This document shows positions 46,401-56,123 of a stretch of 64,000 nucleotides of DNA, piece by piece; within the stretch, counting starts at the first letter, position 1, and every line of letters begins with the position of its first letter. This DNA is from Lantana camara. Lineage: Eukaryota > Streptophyta > Magnoliopsida > Lamiales > Verbenaceae. The notes beneath the pieces were generated by a model that saw only the letters and a list, made by a program, of their open reading frames with translations, was not told the origin of the DNA and made no database searches. The stretch covers positions 99,730,001 to 99,794,000 of the forward strand of contig CM074858.1 of NCBI GenBank assembly GCA_037501455.1, given 5' to 3'. The position numbers and the translations under genes were made by a program.

Positions 46401-47789
46401 ACGAACGCCTTGAATCTCGCTTCGATCAACTTGAATTTGACTTGAGTTCATTGAGAAGAGCAATGCCGGAACACTACTTCAATGCTTCGATGCCGGATTG
46501 AACTCCGAAGATGCTGAATCCCACGACGAACGCCGTCGAAGATGCCGAAGAACGCCGAGGATGCTGAAGAACGCCGAAGAACTTCTTTCTCCTTACTTTG
46601 TTGCTTGCTCCTTCGTATCTCCGAGTTGTCTGAGTTGTAATTTTTTTGTTTCTAGAATGTCTCTATTATTAGGTGTGGGAGGGGCAATCCTTTCCATAAT
46701 CATTGAAAAAAGACTTCGTTCTCATTGATGCTCATCGATTTTGTAATATCTTCTATAAATCAAAAGATATGATTTGATTTCTAGAATATTACATTTGACT
46801 TTCTTTATTTGACTTGATTTGACTTTATTGTCAAATATGAGATTTTGACACATTTAATATATATTAAAATATCAATTAATTAACTATTTAATTCTAGGAA
46901 TATTATTTATTTTAATTCCTAAAATTAAAATAGAAAATCTTTTATTTTTTATATTTAGTATATATTTATTTCCATGTGTCGTGTTTTAATTGGCCATAAA
47001 TTTAGCCTTCTTCAGATATGAAGTAGGTTGGTTGGGAAAGCTCGTACTCGCCGAGTTAATGTCTTTTGCCTCTGCTTATGGTTCGTGAAACGGGAGTGGG
47101 CTTCTAATTTTTAAAATTGGTTGATTTTGGCCTTCGGCCTTAAACTTCTTTCTTTATATATATTATCACGGGTTAAAATGTTTTAGAATGCAAAAACCAC
47201 GTCCCGGTTCATGAACACTTTAATTTTGAATGTGTTATGCTCTTACGTATATGTACTTGTGTGTGTGTTAGCCCCCTCACCGGTCTTCAGGATTGACCCC
47301 ACTACGTTGTTTCTTTTTCCCCCTTATTTCTTGAGTTGCAGGTGCAGGTATTGGGAGTTCGAGCTAGGCGGCGGTCTTTTATCTTGGGTTGTTCGAGTCT
47401 GTAGTAGAGTCTTTGTTCTTTGCATCTTTACTTTCCAGTTTTGGTACTACGTATAAATATGGTACTATGTATAAGTTTATGCCCTTGAATTCGAATTTTG
47501 AAGACTTGTATGTTTTATTTGGCCTCGGGTTGGGCTAGGCATGTATAACTGTTTCATTGTATCCCTAAAATGAAAACATGTATGTTTGTACTTTGATTCC
47601 TTGTGCTTTCGCGTTTGTTATTTTGTTTTATTGCGCACTCTGTATTAGGATCTAGATCGCTAACCTAGGAGGGATTTTGTTTGTCTCCCGTTTAGCTGTA
47701 GCTTGGTGCGTGTATGGTGTTCCCATTTCGTTACACGTGTCGAACTATGATACGGGGGGATGTGGTGCCCTTCGCTCCGAGTTGCTACA
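43430..47789 (+). repeat. 3' LTR of the chromovirus-like element
   Basis: The LTR is 4,360 bp. Its first bases are TATAACATCCC, where the 5' LTR has TGTAACATCCC, so the terminal TG is mutated. It aligns with the 5' LTR except for about 0.85 kb at 46170-47017 that the 5' copy lacks. The right end GTTGCTACA is followed by the GATTG duplication. Confidence 0.85.
46170..47017. other. LTR segment absent from the 5' LTR
   Basis: This stretch interrupts the alignment between GCCTTTGCATT and GATATGAA. It has repeated GACTTTG and CGCCGAAGA(T/A) units (46500-46580) and an AT-rich second half. There is no coding motif. It could be original LTR lost from the 5' copy, or a later insertion. Confidence 0.55.
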
Positions 47790-47794
47790 GATTG

Positions 47795-48371
47795 GCTGAT
47801 AAAACGGTCGTCTTAAATGGACTAAATTCGGTTGAAATTCTTTTGTCCACTTCTCACCAACTTTTTTCATTTGCATTTTGAAGATCCTCTCTCCTCTATC
47901 TATTCTCTAGTCTGCCAAGATCAATTTAATTTTTCCCCTAAATATTGTTATATTTATTTAATTTTTCAATTATATAATTGCATTATATTTGAAATTATAT
48001 TGTTTTACTTTCCATTAAAAAAAAAAAATACACACACCTCAAAAAAAAAAAAAATTTTAACTTTACTTTCCATAAAATTAAGAGTATTAAAATTAAAGTA
48101 CTTAAATTCACATAAAACTTCATTGCATATATAATTATGATAATGGACATCATAAAAATGTATTATTAATTAGATTACTTCTTATTTTTATAATGCACCG
48201 ACAATGCATGCATATATGATGCTTGATTGATCATATAGTTTCAGATACTCGTATTAGAATCGTGATGACAACTTTCTTGTATAAATCAAAAAAAGACTTG
48301 TATCGTTTAATTCTTTGTATTTGTCACACAAAATTCTTCGTAAGGGCATCCTTTTTACAATATATATATAT

Positions 48372-48422
<51 letters not shown>

Positions 48423-49203
48423 TTTATTTATATATATAAATTAAGTCGGAATGGATTAATAAAATATTTTTTTTTATATTAATAATAATTATATTATTAA
48501 ATTCTCAAACTCAAAAATTTTAATTAAATTAATATAATGTTAAATCGTTAAAATTATATATAAGTTACCGTTACAATGTGTGAAATATGATTCAAAGCAC
48601 CTGAGCTTTCATTTTTGACTACCATCATCCTGGACTAAATGCGTCATTTGGCGTTTGATTGACGACTCCTTCGAGAAGTTTTGACCCAAGATGTTCTATT
48701 TACCTACTTTTTATTGTTGCAATTTGGAAATATCTGTCGTGATTAAAGAAAAAAGAAAGTATATGTCATATCTAATCGATAAACATAAGTACTAACATCA
48801 GACAAAATACGGTCATCATTAATTAAGTACGAAGTAGTGCATACTCACTAAATAAACAATACTTATTACTACATTTTTCTTACTATAGCTTTTTAGAAAT
48901 GTAGTAATAAACGGATTTCGTCACATTTTTTAATGAAGTGTAGTAAAGTTGAAATAATTGTTTTTATTTAGTTTTTTATTTATAAAAGTAAAATTTTGGC
49001 GTTAATAACAATTTACTCAGATATTTTTATCGCTCAAAATTTTTTATTTTATTCAAATTTTTATTATAACAACTTTTAAATTTTTTAACTCCTCCAAAAT
49101 TACAAATAAACAATTCCTATATAATAGTAACTTAAGAAAATTATAAATCTCTTTTTCCTACCGCTTCTCACCACCATTTTAGAAACAGAAATTTTTGTTT
49201 TTT
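47795..49203. other. AT-rich intergenic stretch, no gene recognised
   Basis: It contains poly-A runs (48018-48054), a (TA)n microsatellite at 48361-48421 and no convincing reading frame. It separates the chromovirus-like element from the Tat element. Confidence 0.55.
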
Positions 49204-49208
49204 CACTT

Positions 49209-50019
49209 TGATGGGTTCAGAAATGTGAGAGTCAGAATCCGATCACTTTACGATTTGTATTTGTGGAGGAAACCACCGGAGATTCGCCGGAGATGAGAAA
49301 GGGGGTTCTACCTGTTGGGACAAGCACAATAAAAGTCAGAAGGCCAAGCTGGGGGAACTGGGGGTGATACCCAGTTTGGCTCTCCGACGCTCAAGTCAGT
49401 TCAAGGTCTGAAGAAACGTAAGTTCAGTCACAGTTTCCGTGATGAAGAATGCTTACCAATGTAGAAGATGACTTTAGCTATTTATAGTTGAGGGTCAAGG
49501 GCCCTTTGGTCATTTGCCCCAAGTGGTCCTGGCCGAATGTTGCCCTAACACGTGGCGCCGTGAGAGAGAAACCGAGGAGGAATCTTCTGCAAAAGCGGCC
49601 AAAAGTTAGTGCTGGCAACAGTGGCAGGTACGCGGGCATGTACGTTGTGTCAGAGAGCCATTCGGGTGGTTGGTAACGAGGGCTTAAGAGCGCGCTCGTG
49701 ACAACCTGGAATATTGGAAGCCAAGATATCCGCTGGGGGGAATGAAGGCTCCAGTTCAAGTGACGAGCCAGAGGGGAGGCCACTCTGAGGGAGTGTGACG
49801 CTCGAAGAGGGCTCCCTTGGCACGTGGGCGTGCCAATCATACGGTATGAAGGATGCTCGTGAGAGTGACAGCGCTCGTTGGGCTTAACTCCTGAAGAAGG
49901 ATTGCGCTTGTTGGGCTTAGCGCTCGTGCGCTGATGGGTGCAACCTTGGGGAGACAGATGTCATCATCTCGGTGATGCCACGTGCCCTAACGTGGGACGA
50001 TCGTATTTTGACCCCATCA
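49209..50019 (-). repeat. 3' LTR of the Tat element
   Basis: It is bounded by TGATGGG and CCCATCA, an inverted pair typical of LTR ends. A minus-strand TATA box (CTATAAATAG) is at 49478-49487. Confidence 0.95.
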
Positions 50020-50033
50020 TTTTGCCCCCCAAT
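50020..50033 (-). other. Polypurine tract of the Tat element
   Basis: The minus strand reads TTGGGGGGCAAAA directly before the 3' LTR. Confidence 0.85.
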
Positions 50034-50359
50034 TCTGTAGTCCTTAGTGATAAGGACTGTAGAATTTTGACACGTTCTATCTTTCGCATGTAACGCTCGT
50101 ATAGGACTTGGTGTGCTGAGCAATTTTTCTTCTGGTTGCGCCATTAATGCGGTCTTTTCAACTGACCGCTCGTAACGCTCCCGCATTAAATGTTGTACTA
50201 TTCTGAAGCATTCGAAACGTCAGAGCATTAAATGCGGATGCGCGTGGGGCGCGTGAGCATTGGGAAGCATGTGGCGGTTCCATAAAGTGGGCAGTTTCCT
50301 AGGCGGGAAATGATTACCATTTTGAATTCATTGCCAAAAAAGGTACCAACTCCCAGCCC

Positions 50360-50367
50360 TATAAATG
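50360..50367 (+). promoter_or_regulatory. TATA box of the antisense gene
   Basis: TATAAATG lies in a plus-strand context about 300 bp upstream of the ATG at 50661. With the possible 5' UTR intron (50500-50652, GTAAAC...TCTCAG) the spliced leader would be about 130 nt. A dedicated promoter is inferred from position only. Confidence 0.5.
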
Positions 50368-50660
50368 TGGGATTCTGAAATCTTGCTACTCTTTACGCAT
50401 TCTAAACTTCCAAGCATCCTTGGCAAAAAGAATTCTCTCGCACACCAGTTCTTAGAGCATCTTCAACCTTTCTCCCAGATTTTCTCAGAAACCTTCAAGG
50501 TAAACTTCCAGCGTAATTTTCTAACTCTGCTAACTTTAGATTCAGACTTTAGGATTTCATAACCCCTTAGATTTTTCTCCTTGAGGAAGCCCTAATCTCT
50601 TTCCAAGAAAACCCCATTGTCTAACCGAGACTGAATTTCTCCCAAATCTCAGCTTCTGCC

Positions 50661-53512
50661 ATGGCCGACCAACATGTTGAGGAATTCGCCCGTGAAATCA
50701 ATGAAATGGCCACCGAGAGTTCCTCTTCCCCCGATTCCCCTAGAGATGAGGAGTTGGGGGCGGCAGTGATGGCCATGGAGGATAGGAATCCTGGCGGAGT
50801 GGATCCTCTCTTTGAGGAGATGGATCTAGTGATAGAGGCAGAACGGCAAGGGGTTACTCTCCCCATAACTCAGAGTGCCACTCATCCCCACCGCCATACC
50901 GTGACTGTGGCCGTCGCGAACCCACTTCCAGTGGCTGAAGCCATAACCGGGCCTTCAGAAAGAGCCCGTGATAAAGGAAAAAGCAAGAAATCCCAGAAAT
51001 CCAAAGGGCTCAACGAGGGTGAAGGATCAGGTTACCAGGCTACCGAGCGCACGCCCGATGAGACTCCCAGCTCAGTTACCGTGGGAGAAGTGAAAACGAT
51101 GATGGCGCCCATTTACTGGGACGAGCGGTATACGTGGAGAATCCCAGAAAACCACGAGCGGGCCAACAATCCGCCTCCAGGTGAAATGGCGGTATACGTG
51201 GACACAGTGAGTTCAGGAGGCTTGAGGTTCCCTATCTCGATCTCGATGGCTCACTTGTTGAATGATCTGGGCCTCTGTCCATCACAAATAGTGCCCAACG
51301 GCTTGGCTCTATTAACCTGCTTTGTGATTTTGATGAGGAGCATGGGTTACGAGCCCTTCCTGCGGAACTTCAACGCCCTCTTTCAAGTGGTCAGCTCTTC
51401 TCGTTCATCTCCCGAGGCCGGTTTTTATTATGTCCAGGCGAAGGCACATATGAAACTGATCAACTCGCCCTCGAGCACTTATGGCCCCGATTGGAAGGAG
51501 AAGTTTATCTTCGTCAAGGCTCCAACAGAGGAGGGCTTTGGGGTGCCCACGCAATGGGGCTCGTTTGCAAAGAGCCGCTTGCCACCCGCACTCCCCAAAG
51601 ATTGGGCCAAGAGCCTGGCAGCAACCCTGAGGGACGAGGGCCACCTCATTCAAGCGAAAGATTGGATAGACGATGCGGAACTCATGTTCCTGTGTGGTCT
51701 TTCCAACGACCCTCATTACCTTGACAACCCTCCGGCTCGTGACATAGAGAGAGATGGTTAGATTCTTAGGGCACTAACCTTTAGATAGGAATACTAACTA
51801 TATCTTTGTACTTGTAATTTGCACACTTAACAATTCTGTTTAAGGATTTATAACCCTTGCACTTTCCATTTTTGCAGGAGTTGCTATAATAGAGATGGCA
51901 GGAGGAATCAGACAAGCCGCACGCTTCGCTCATGTCAACAGGAACCAAGCCCAACAAGGGGACCAACAGCGCGAGCAACAGCGCCCTCGCAATCGTAGCA
52001 ATCGCGGGGACGCTCTTAGCGGTAGCCAGGGCGCTAGTTCGAGCGCTATTCCAGAGGTGCAACCTCCTCGTGGCCAGGGGGAGAGTAGACTGGCCAACAG
52101 AGAGACCAGGAGGCGATTGGCTACAGAACGAGCGGGAGACGTTCAACCCCCTCTGGCCACAGAACAAACGAGGCCAATAACCACCCTGGCAATAGCCGAG
52201 GCCCCACAGAGCGCCAGTGGGCCTTCTCGCAAGAGGAAGAGGATGCTCGATTCAGTGGCGATAAGAGGTAAGGGCAAGCAGGTGGCCGAGGGCCCCAAGG
52301 GCGAAGGAGATACTTCCTCTTCAGAGGAGGAACACTTTTGGGAATTCTCCCGACGAGGGGACAGAGACTTCTCAGGTGATCCCGACGGAGGGCCAGTTCT
52401 GCTGAGGCCTGGCATGCTGGCTCAAGCTGTCACCGAGAATCTCTACAGCAAGGCCCAGTTCTCGGCGGATCACCGGCATCTCTTCAGTGAGTCTGTGGAG
52501 AAAGTGACCTATGATGCGGCCCACGCTCTAATCTCTGTAAGTCTTCACTCCTTGCTTTCTTTGCTAATTTCTGTAAGTTAGCATTTTTTGACTAACACTC
52601 CCTTTCCTCCAACTTATGCAGCAAGTTCTTCCCCGGCTCCGAAATGTGCAAATGCGAGCCTCCACTTATGCCGAGCGCAAGGCCAAGTACAAGAAGATGG
52701 CCCGTTCCAACGACCCGGCTCAGATTCAGTCGGAGTTGGATGCAGAAATTGCGAAGTATGAATCCCTCAAGGATTTGTACAATAAAACGGAGGAGGAGCT
52801 GGGAAAATTGAGGGAGGATTTCCAGGCGGTGGAGAGCGCTCGAAGCGGCTTGAGCTACCAGCTGGCCCGGGCTAATGAGCGCTGCAGGAAGGCAGAGACC
52901 GAGCGGGAAAGCTGGAAGGCGAGGGCTTTGGAGGCTGAGAGGAAATTCAACGACGCCGTGAGCGAGTGGCCTCGGAGTCTGGAGCGTGCGAACAAGGAGG
53001 CCCTTATCAAATTCTGCCATTCAAAGGCCTTCAACTTCGCAGCCTCATTACACTGCCTGGATGAGGCCCAGAATGCCTTTAACTTGGCAGTGGAGCAGGG
53101 CATCCACAAGGGGTTAACTGACCCAGCTATGAAGGGAGCAGAAGGCACGGGGCTCATGTTCAACGAGCGCTGTGAGGAAGTGGATGAGGACCCCAACGAC
53201 CCCGCGGACGCCATCGCTGAGATGGAGTACGAATTCTTGGTCAAGCTGAACCAAGATGAGTACACGGACGCTCATCGGGAAGGGGATGCTGCTCAATCCG
53301 CTCAAGATAATGGCCTTGAAGATGAGCCTCAAGAGCCTATCATGGAGGATGCCCCCGTCCCAGCCGCCGAGGGTGCCAACGTTCCCGTTCCTGCTGTCAA
53401 CGAGCCCGACGATCCCCAAGCCCAACCGCAAGAGCCTGAGGGCCCAGTTCACGGCCCCGTGGCCCAAAACATACTGGTGATCGTTGATGAAGACATTGCT
53501 CCAGCTGCCTGA
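50661..53512 (+). CDS. Antisense three-exon gene carried by the Tat element (PF04195-type protein)
   Basis: Exons are 50661-51756, 51878-52536 and 52622-53515, with GT...AG introns of 121 and 85 bp. Joining them keeps one open frame of about 881 codons. Exon 1 has an acidic/basic disordered start and then a domain at about residues 170-330 (PPPGEMAVYVDTVSSGGLRFPIS, then LCPSQIVPNGL and FYYVQAKAH) like the plant 'putative gypsy type transposon' family. Exon 3 begins with a coiled coil (about 600-710, LDAEIAKYESLKDLYNKTEE) and ends in an acidic Pro/Glu-rich tail. Antisense genes of this kind are known in Tat elements such as Grande and Retand; their function is unknown. No stop interrupts it, unlike the sense genes. 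Confidence 0.85.
51757..51877 (+). other. Intron 1 of the antisense gene
   Basis: The donor is GATG|GTTAGATT, phase 1, and the acceptor TTTTTGCAG|GAG. Joining avoids the TAG that follows the donor and continues in frame through GVAIIEMAGG. Confidence 0.8.
52537..52621 (+). other. Intron 2 of the antisense gene
   Basis: The donor is ATCTCT|GTAAGT, a full consensus, phase 0, and the acceptor ACTTATGCAG|CAAGTT. A second GTAAGT lies in the intron at 52573. The open frame continues as QVLPRLRN. Confidence 0.85.
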
Positions 53513-53790
53513 GACTTTCCTCTGTATTTTCCTGTTTTAATGCCTTTTTTTCCCCTTTTTTTTTTTTGAAACAATGTTCAATGGCCTTTGAGCCCTTATC
53601 TTTGTAATATTTTTGTGCAATGAATAGATATTCTATTCTCCGTAACTTTGTTCTTTTGTTCATTTATGAATCAGAACTTATATTTAGAGCTTGCTGGAAC
53701 AAATCTTGTAATAATAAGACTGTGTGTAGCATAAGTCTTTAGAACTTTGAGAAATTTTGCTAACTTCTGTAAATCTTTTGAAAATTTGTC

Positions 53791-54235
53791 TAAGTCTTGA
53801 GCGATCGTGAGGGTCTTACTGTGAGATTGCCCCCCACTCAAAACTTGTATAAATTTTGCCTAAGTCTTGAGCGATCGTGAGGGTCTTACTGTGAGATTGC
53901 CCCCCACTCAAAACTTGTATAAATTTTGCCTAAGTCTTGAGCGATCGTGAGGGTCTTACTGTGAGATTGCCCCCCACTCAAAACTTGTATAAATTTTGCC
54001 TAAGTCTTGAGCGATCGTGAGGGTCTTATTGTGAGATTGCCCCCCACTCAAGACTCGTATAAATTTTGTTTTTGCTCTTAAACATTTGGCTGAGTCTTGA
54101 GTATATACGAGGGTCTTATGGAGAGGCTGCCCTCGTTCAAGTCTCGCGCGATTTCTTCTTAACTTTGGGGGAATTTTGCTAAGTCTTGAGTGCGTGCGAG
54201 GGTCTTACTGAGTGGTTGCCCTCGTTCAAGACTTG
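53791..54235. repeat. 70-bp tandem repeat between the antisense gene and integrase
   Basis: Four nearly identical 70-bp copies start at 53791, 53861, 53931 and 54001 (TAAGTCTTGAGCGATCGTGA). Two diverged copies follow at about 54091 and 54180. Each unit carries the near-palindrome GAGCGATCGTGAGGGTCTTA and a C6-A tract. Confidence 0.9.
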
Positions 54236-54300
54236 TGCAATACCTTCTTGATTCTGAGGCCATCGTTCGAGCGCTCTGGCTCTTGTCGTATTTCTGGCTC

Positions 54301-54430
54301 TGTAGGAAATCCCGTTTTCGAGCGCAAGGCGTTATAAGAAACGGCCAAGGCCTACTAGGATTTGCTCTTGTAGGAGATCCCGTTTTCGAGCGCAAGGCGT
54401 TTTAAGAAACGGCCAAGGCCTACTAGGATT
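54301..54430. repeat. 68-bp tandem duplication
   Basis: TGTAGGA(A/G)ATCCCGTTTTCG begins two copies, at 54301 and 54369, each ending CCAAGGCCTACTAGGATTT. It lies just beyond the 70-bp array, in the non-coding region downstream of integrase. Confidence 0.85.
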
Positions 54431-54736
54431 TTCTTCATAATCTTCTTCCAATTCGCCTCATTGGTTGTGAGCGTAACCAGTCTATCCTTATGAGGGTGTC
54501 CCCCCATGTGGAGTAGAGTGCTGGCAAGCGTAACCCATACAAGATAACAGCATACATATTGGAATGGGTTGCCAACCACGCTCGCAAAGACGAGGGACGT
54601 GGGACTTATCCATTCAAGCAACCAAAGAAACAGGAATGTTAGAGAAATTAAAAAGATTATGTTATCGCTTACTTGTGATTGGAAGTACATAATACCCGTC
54701 AAAGAGGGTTGTTACATCAGGGTTTGCAAAGAGCTT

Positions 54737-55963
54737 TTAAACATAAAACCGCCGGAGGTTACATGCGTTCCAAGGACGGGGCAAGCGCTCACCTTGAAGT
54801 GTCTCCAGGGTATAAGTGTTGTTAGCTCTGAGTTGTACGACCTTGAACGGGCCCTCCCAATTGGGGTCCAATTTCCCCACGTGCTTGGATACTTCCACTT
54901 TCTTTAAAACCAAGTCTCCCAACTGGAAAGTTCTTTCTCTCACACGCTTGTTGTACTGTTGGGCCACAGAAGCCTTATAATGGTGAATCTTAGCCCAGGC
55001 TTTGTCTCTCCTTTCATCCAGCAAATCCAACTCCAAGCTCCTGTTGCCATCGTTGAGCTGAGGCTCGAAATAGCCGACACGAGCGGATTCATTTACTATC
55101 TCCGCTGGTATCATTGCTTCTGATCCATAAACGAGCGCGTAAGGAGTTTCTCCAGTGGCCGCTCGTGGGGTGGTGCGATAAGCCCAAAGCGCTCCTTGCA
55201 GCTCTTCAGCCCATTCACTTTTCTTGCTCTCAAGCATGGTTTTCAAATGTTGCAAGATAATCCTATTGGTAACTTCTGCTTGCCCATTGGCTTGAGGGTG
55301 ACCTACAGAAGTAAATCGCTGCTCGATCCCCAACTCTGAGCACCATTCTCGTGTGTCGGCTGCTATGAACTGGGATCCGTTGTCAGAAATGAGCACCCTC
55401 GGTATGCCGTACTTGCAAATGATGTTTTTCCAAATGAAGTCCCTCACAACCCTGAAAGTGATTTTTGCAACGGCTTCGGCCTCGGCCCACTTGGTGAAGT
55501 AGTCGACGGCTAAAATGACAAACTTCTTTTGTCCCACAGCCATGGGCAAGGGACCCACGATGTCTATTCCCCACTGGTCAAAAGGCCAAGAGACGTCTAT
55601 TGGGATCATCTGTGCGGCTGGCAATTGAGGGAGATTTGAATGAAATTGGCACTTAGGGCACTTCCTCGAAAATTCAATGGCATCTTGGAGAACTGTAGGC
55701 CAATAAAACCCACTTCTCAGAACCTTTTTTGCCAAGATACGCCCTCCGGAATGATTCCCACAGCTTCCATTGTGGATGAGTTCAAGCGTCTCCTTCGCCT
55801 GCGAGGGCCTCAGGCATCTCATTGGGGGTCCTTGGAATGATTTCTTGAATAACCTCCCCTCGGGATCCAAAGCGAAACGAGGGGCTTTACTTCGGACCTT
55901 CCTAGCTTCCACCTTGTCAGTGGGGGGGAATTCCATCCCTAAGGAAAACGACGATGTCGTCAA
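54737..55963 (-). CDS. Integrase region of the Tat element pol
   Basis: This open frame of 408 codons holds a complete gypsy integrase: the zinc-binding HHCC (H64, H71, C102, C105), the DDE catalytic core (D134 in WGID, D194 in SDNGSQF, E230 in GQAE), and a C-terminal segment ending RPWNACNLRRFYV. Integrase would insert element cDNA into the chromosome. It is out of frame with the upstream RNase H: a run of seven C residues (55922-55928 as G on the plus strand) shifts the frame by one base, where six would keep it open. The first nine codons or so of this frame are therefore not original. A homopolymer sequencing error is possible. Confidence 0.85.
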   Translation of the reverse strand: MTTSSFSLGMEFPPTDKVEARKVRSKAPRFALDPEGRLFKKSFQGPPMRCLRPSQAKETLELIHNGSCGNHSGGRILAKKVLRSGFYWPTVLQDAIEFSRKCPKCQFHSNLPQLPAAQMIPIDVSWPFDQWGIDIVGPLPMAVGQKKFVILAVDYFTKWAEAEAVAKITFRVVRDFIWKNIICKYGIPRVLISDNGSQFIAADTREWCSELGIEQRFTSVGHPQANGQAEVTNRIILQHLKTMLESKKSEWAEELQGALWAYRTTPRAATGETPYALVYGSEAMIPAEIVNESARVGYFEPQLNDGNRSLELDLLDERRDKAWAKIHHYKASVAQQYNKRVRERTFQLGDLVLKKVEVSKHVGKLDPNWEGPFKVVQLRANNTYTLETLQGERLPRPWNACNLRRFYV

Positions 55964-56123
55964 GCCAACAGGGCTCGTTTGGATCGATCATGGCGATTAT
56001 CTTGGTGGCGACCCTTTCCTTGATCAAGGGTTCCTCAGTTCTAAGGAACGTAACAGAACGTTCGGAAGTGCCCTCTAAAGCTGATGCAAACTTTGACAGA
56101 GCGTCCGCACGCTCGTTTTCTCC

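Larger units (their letters stand above)
27539..47789 (+). mobile_element. Ty3/gypsy chromovirus-like LTR retrotransposon with nested insertions
   Basis: The element starts TGTAACATCCCG and ends GTTGCTACA. It is flanked by a perfect 5-bp duplication GATTG (27534-27538 and 47790-47794). It has a 5' LTR, a primer-binding site complementary to initiator tRNA-Met, decayed gag and pol, a polypurine tract and a 3' LTR, in that order on the plus strand. Long LTRs of about 3.5-4.4 kb, this LTR start and the gag type point to the Tekay/Del side of the chromoviruses (inferred). The 20.3 kb includes a 9.7-kb element inside the 5' LTR. Confidence 0.85.

Noticed and set aside
53791..54070. Regular 70-bp repeats that could suggest a CRISPR array
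   Set aside because: The whole 70-bp unit is repeated with no unique spacers, there are no cas genes, and the setting is a plant retrotransposon.
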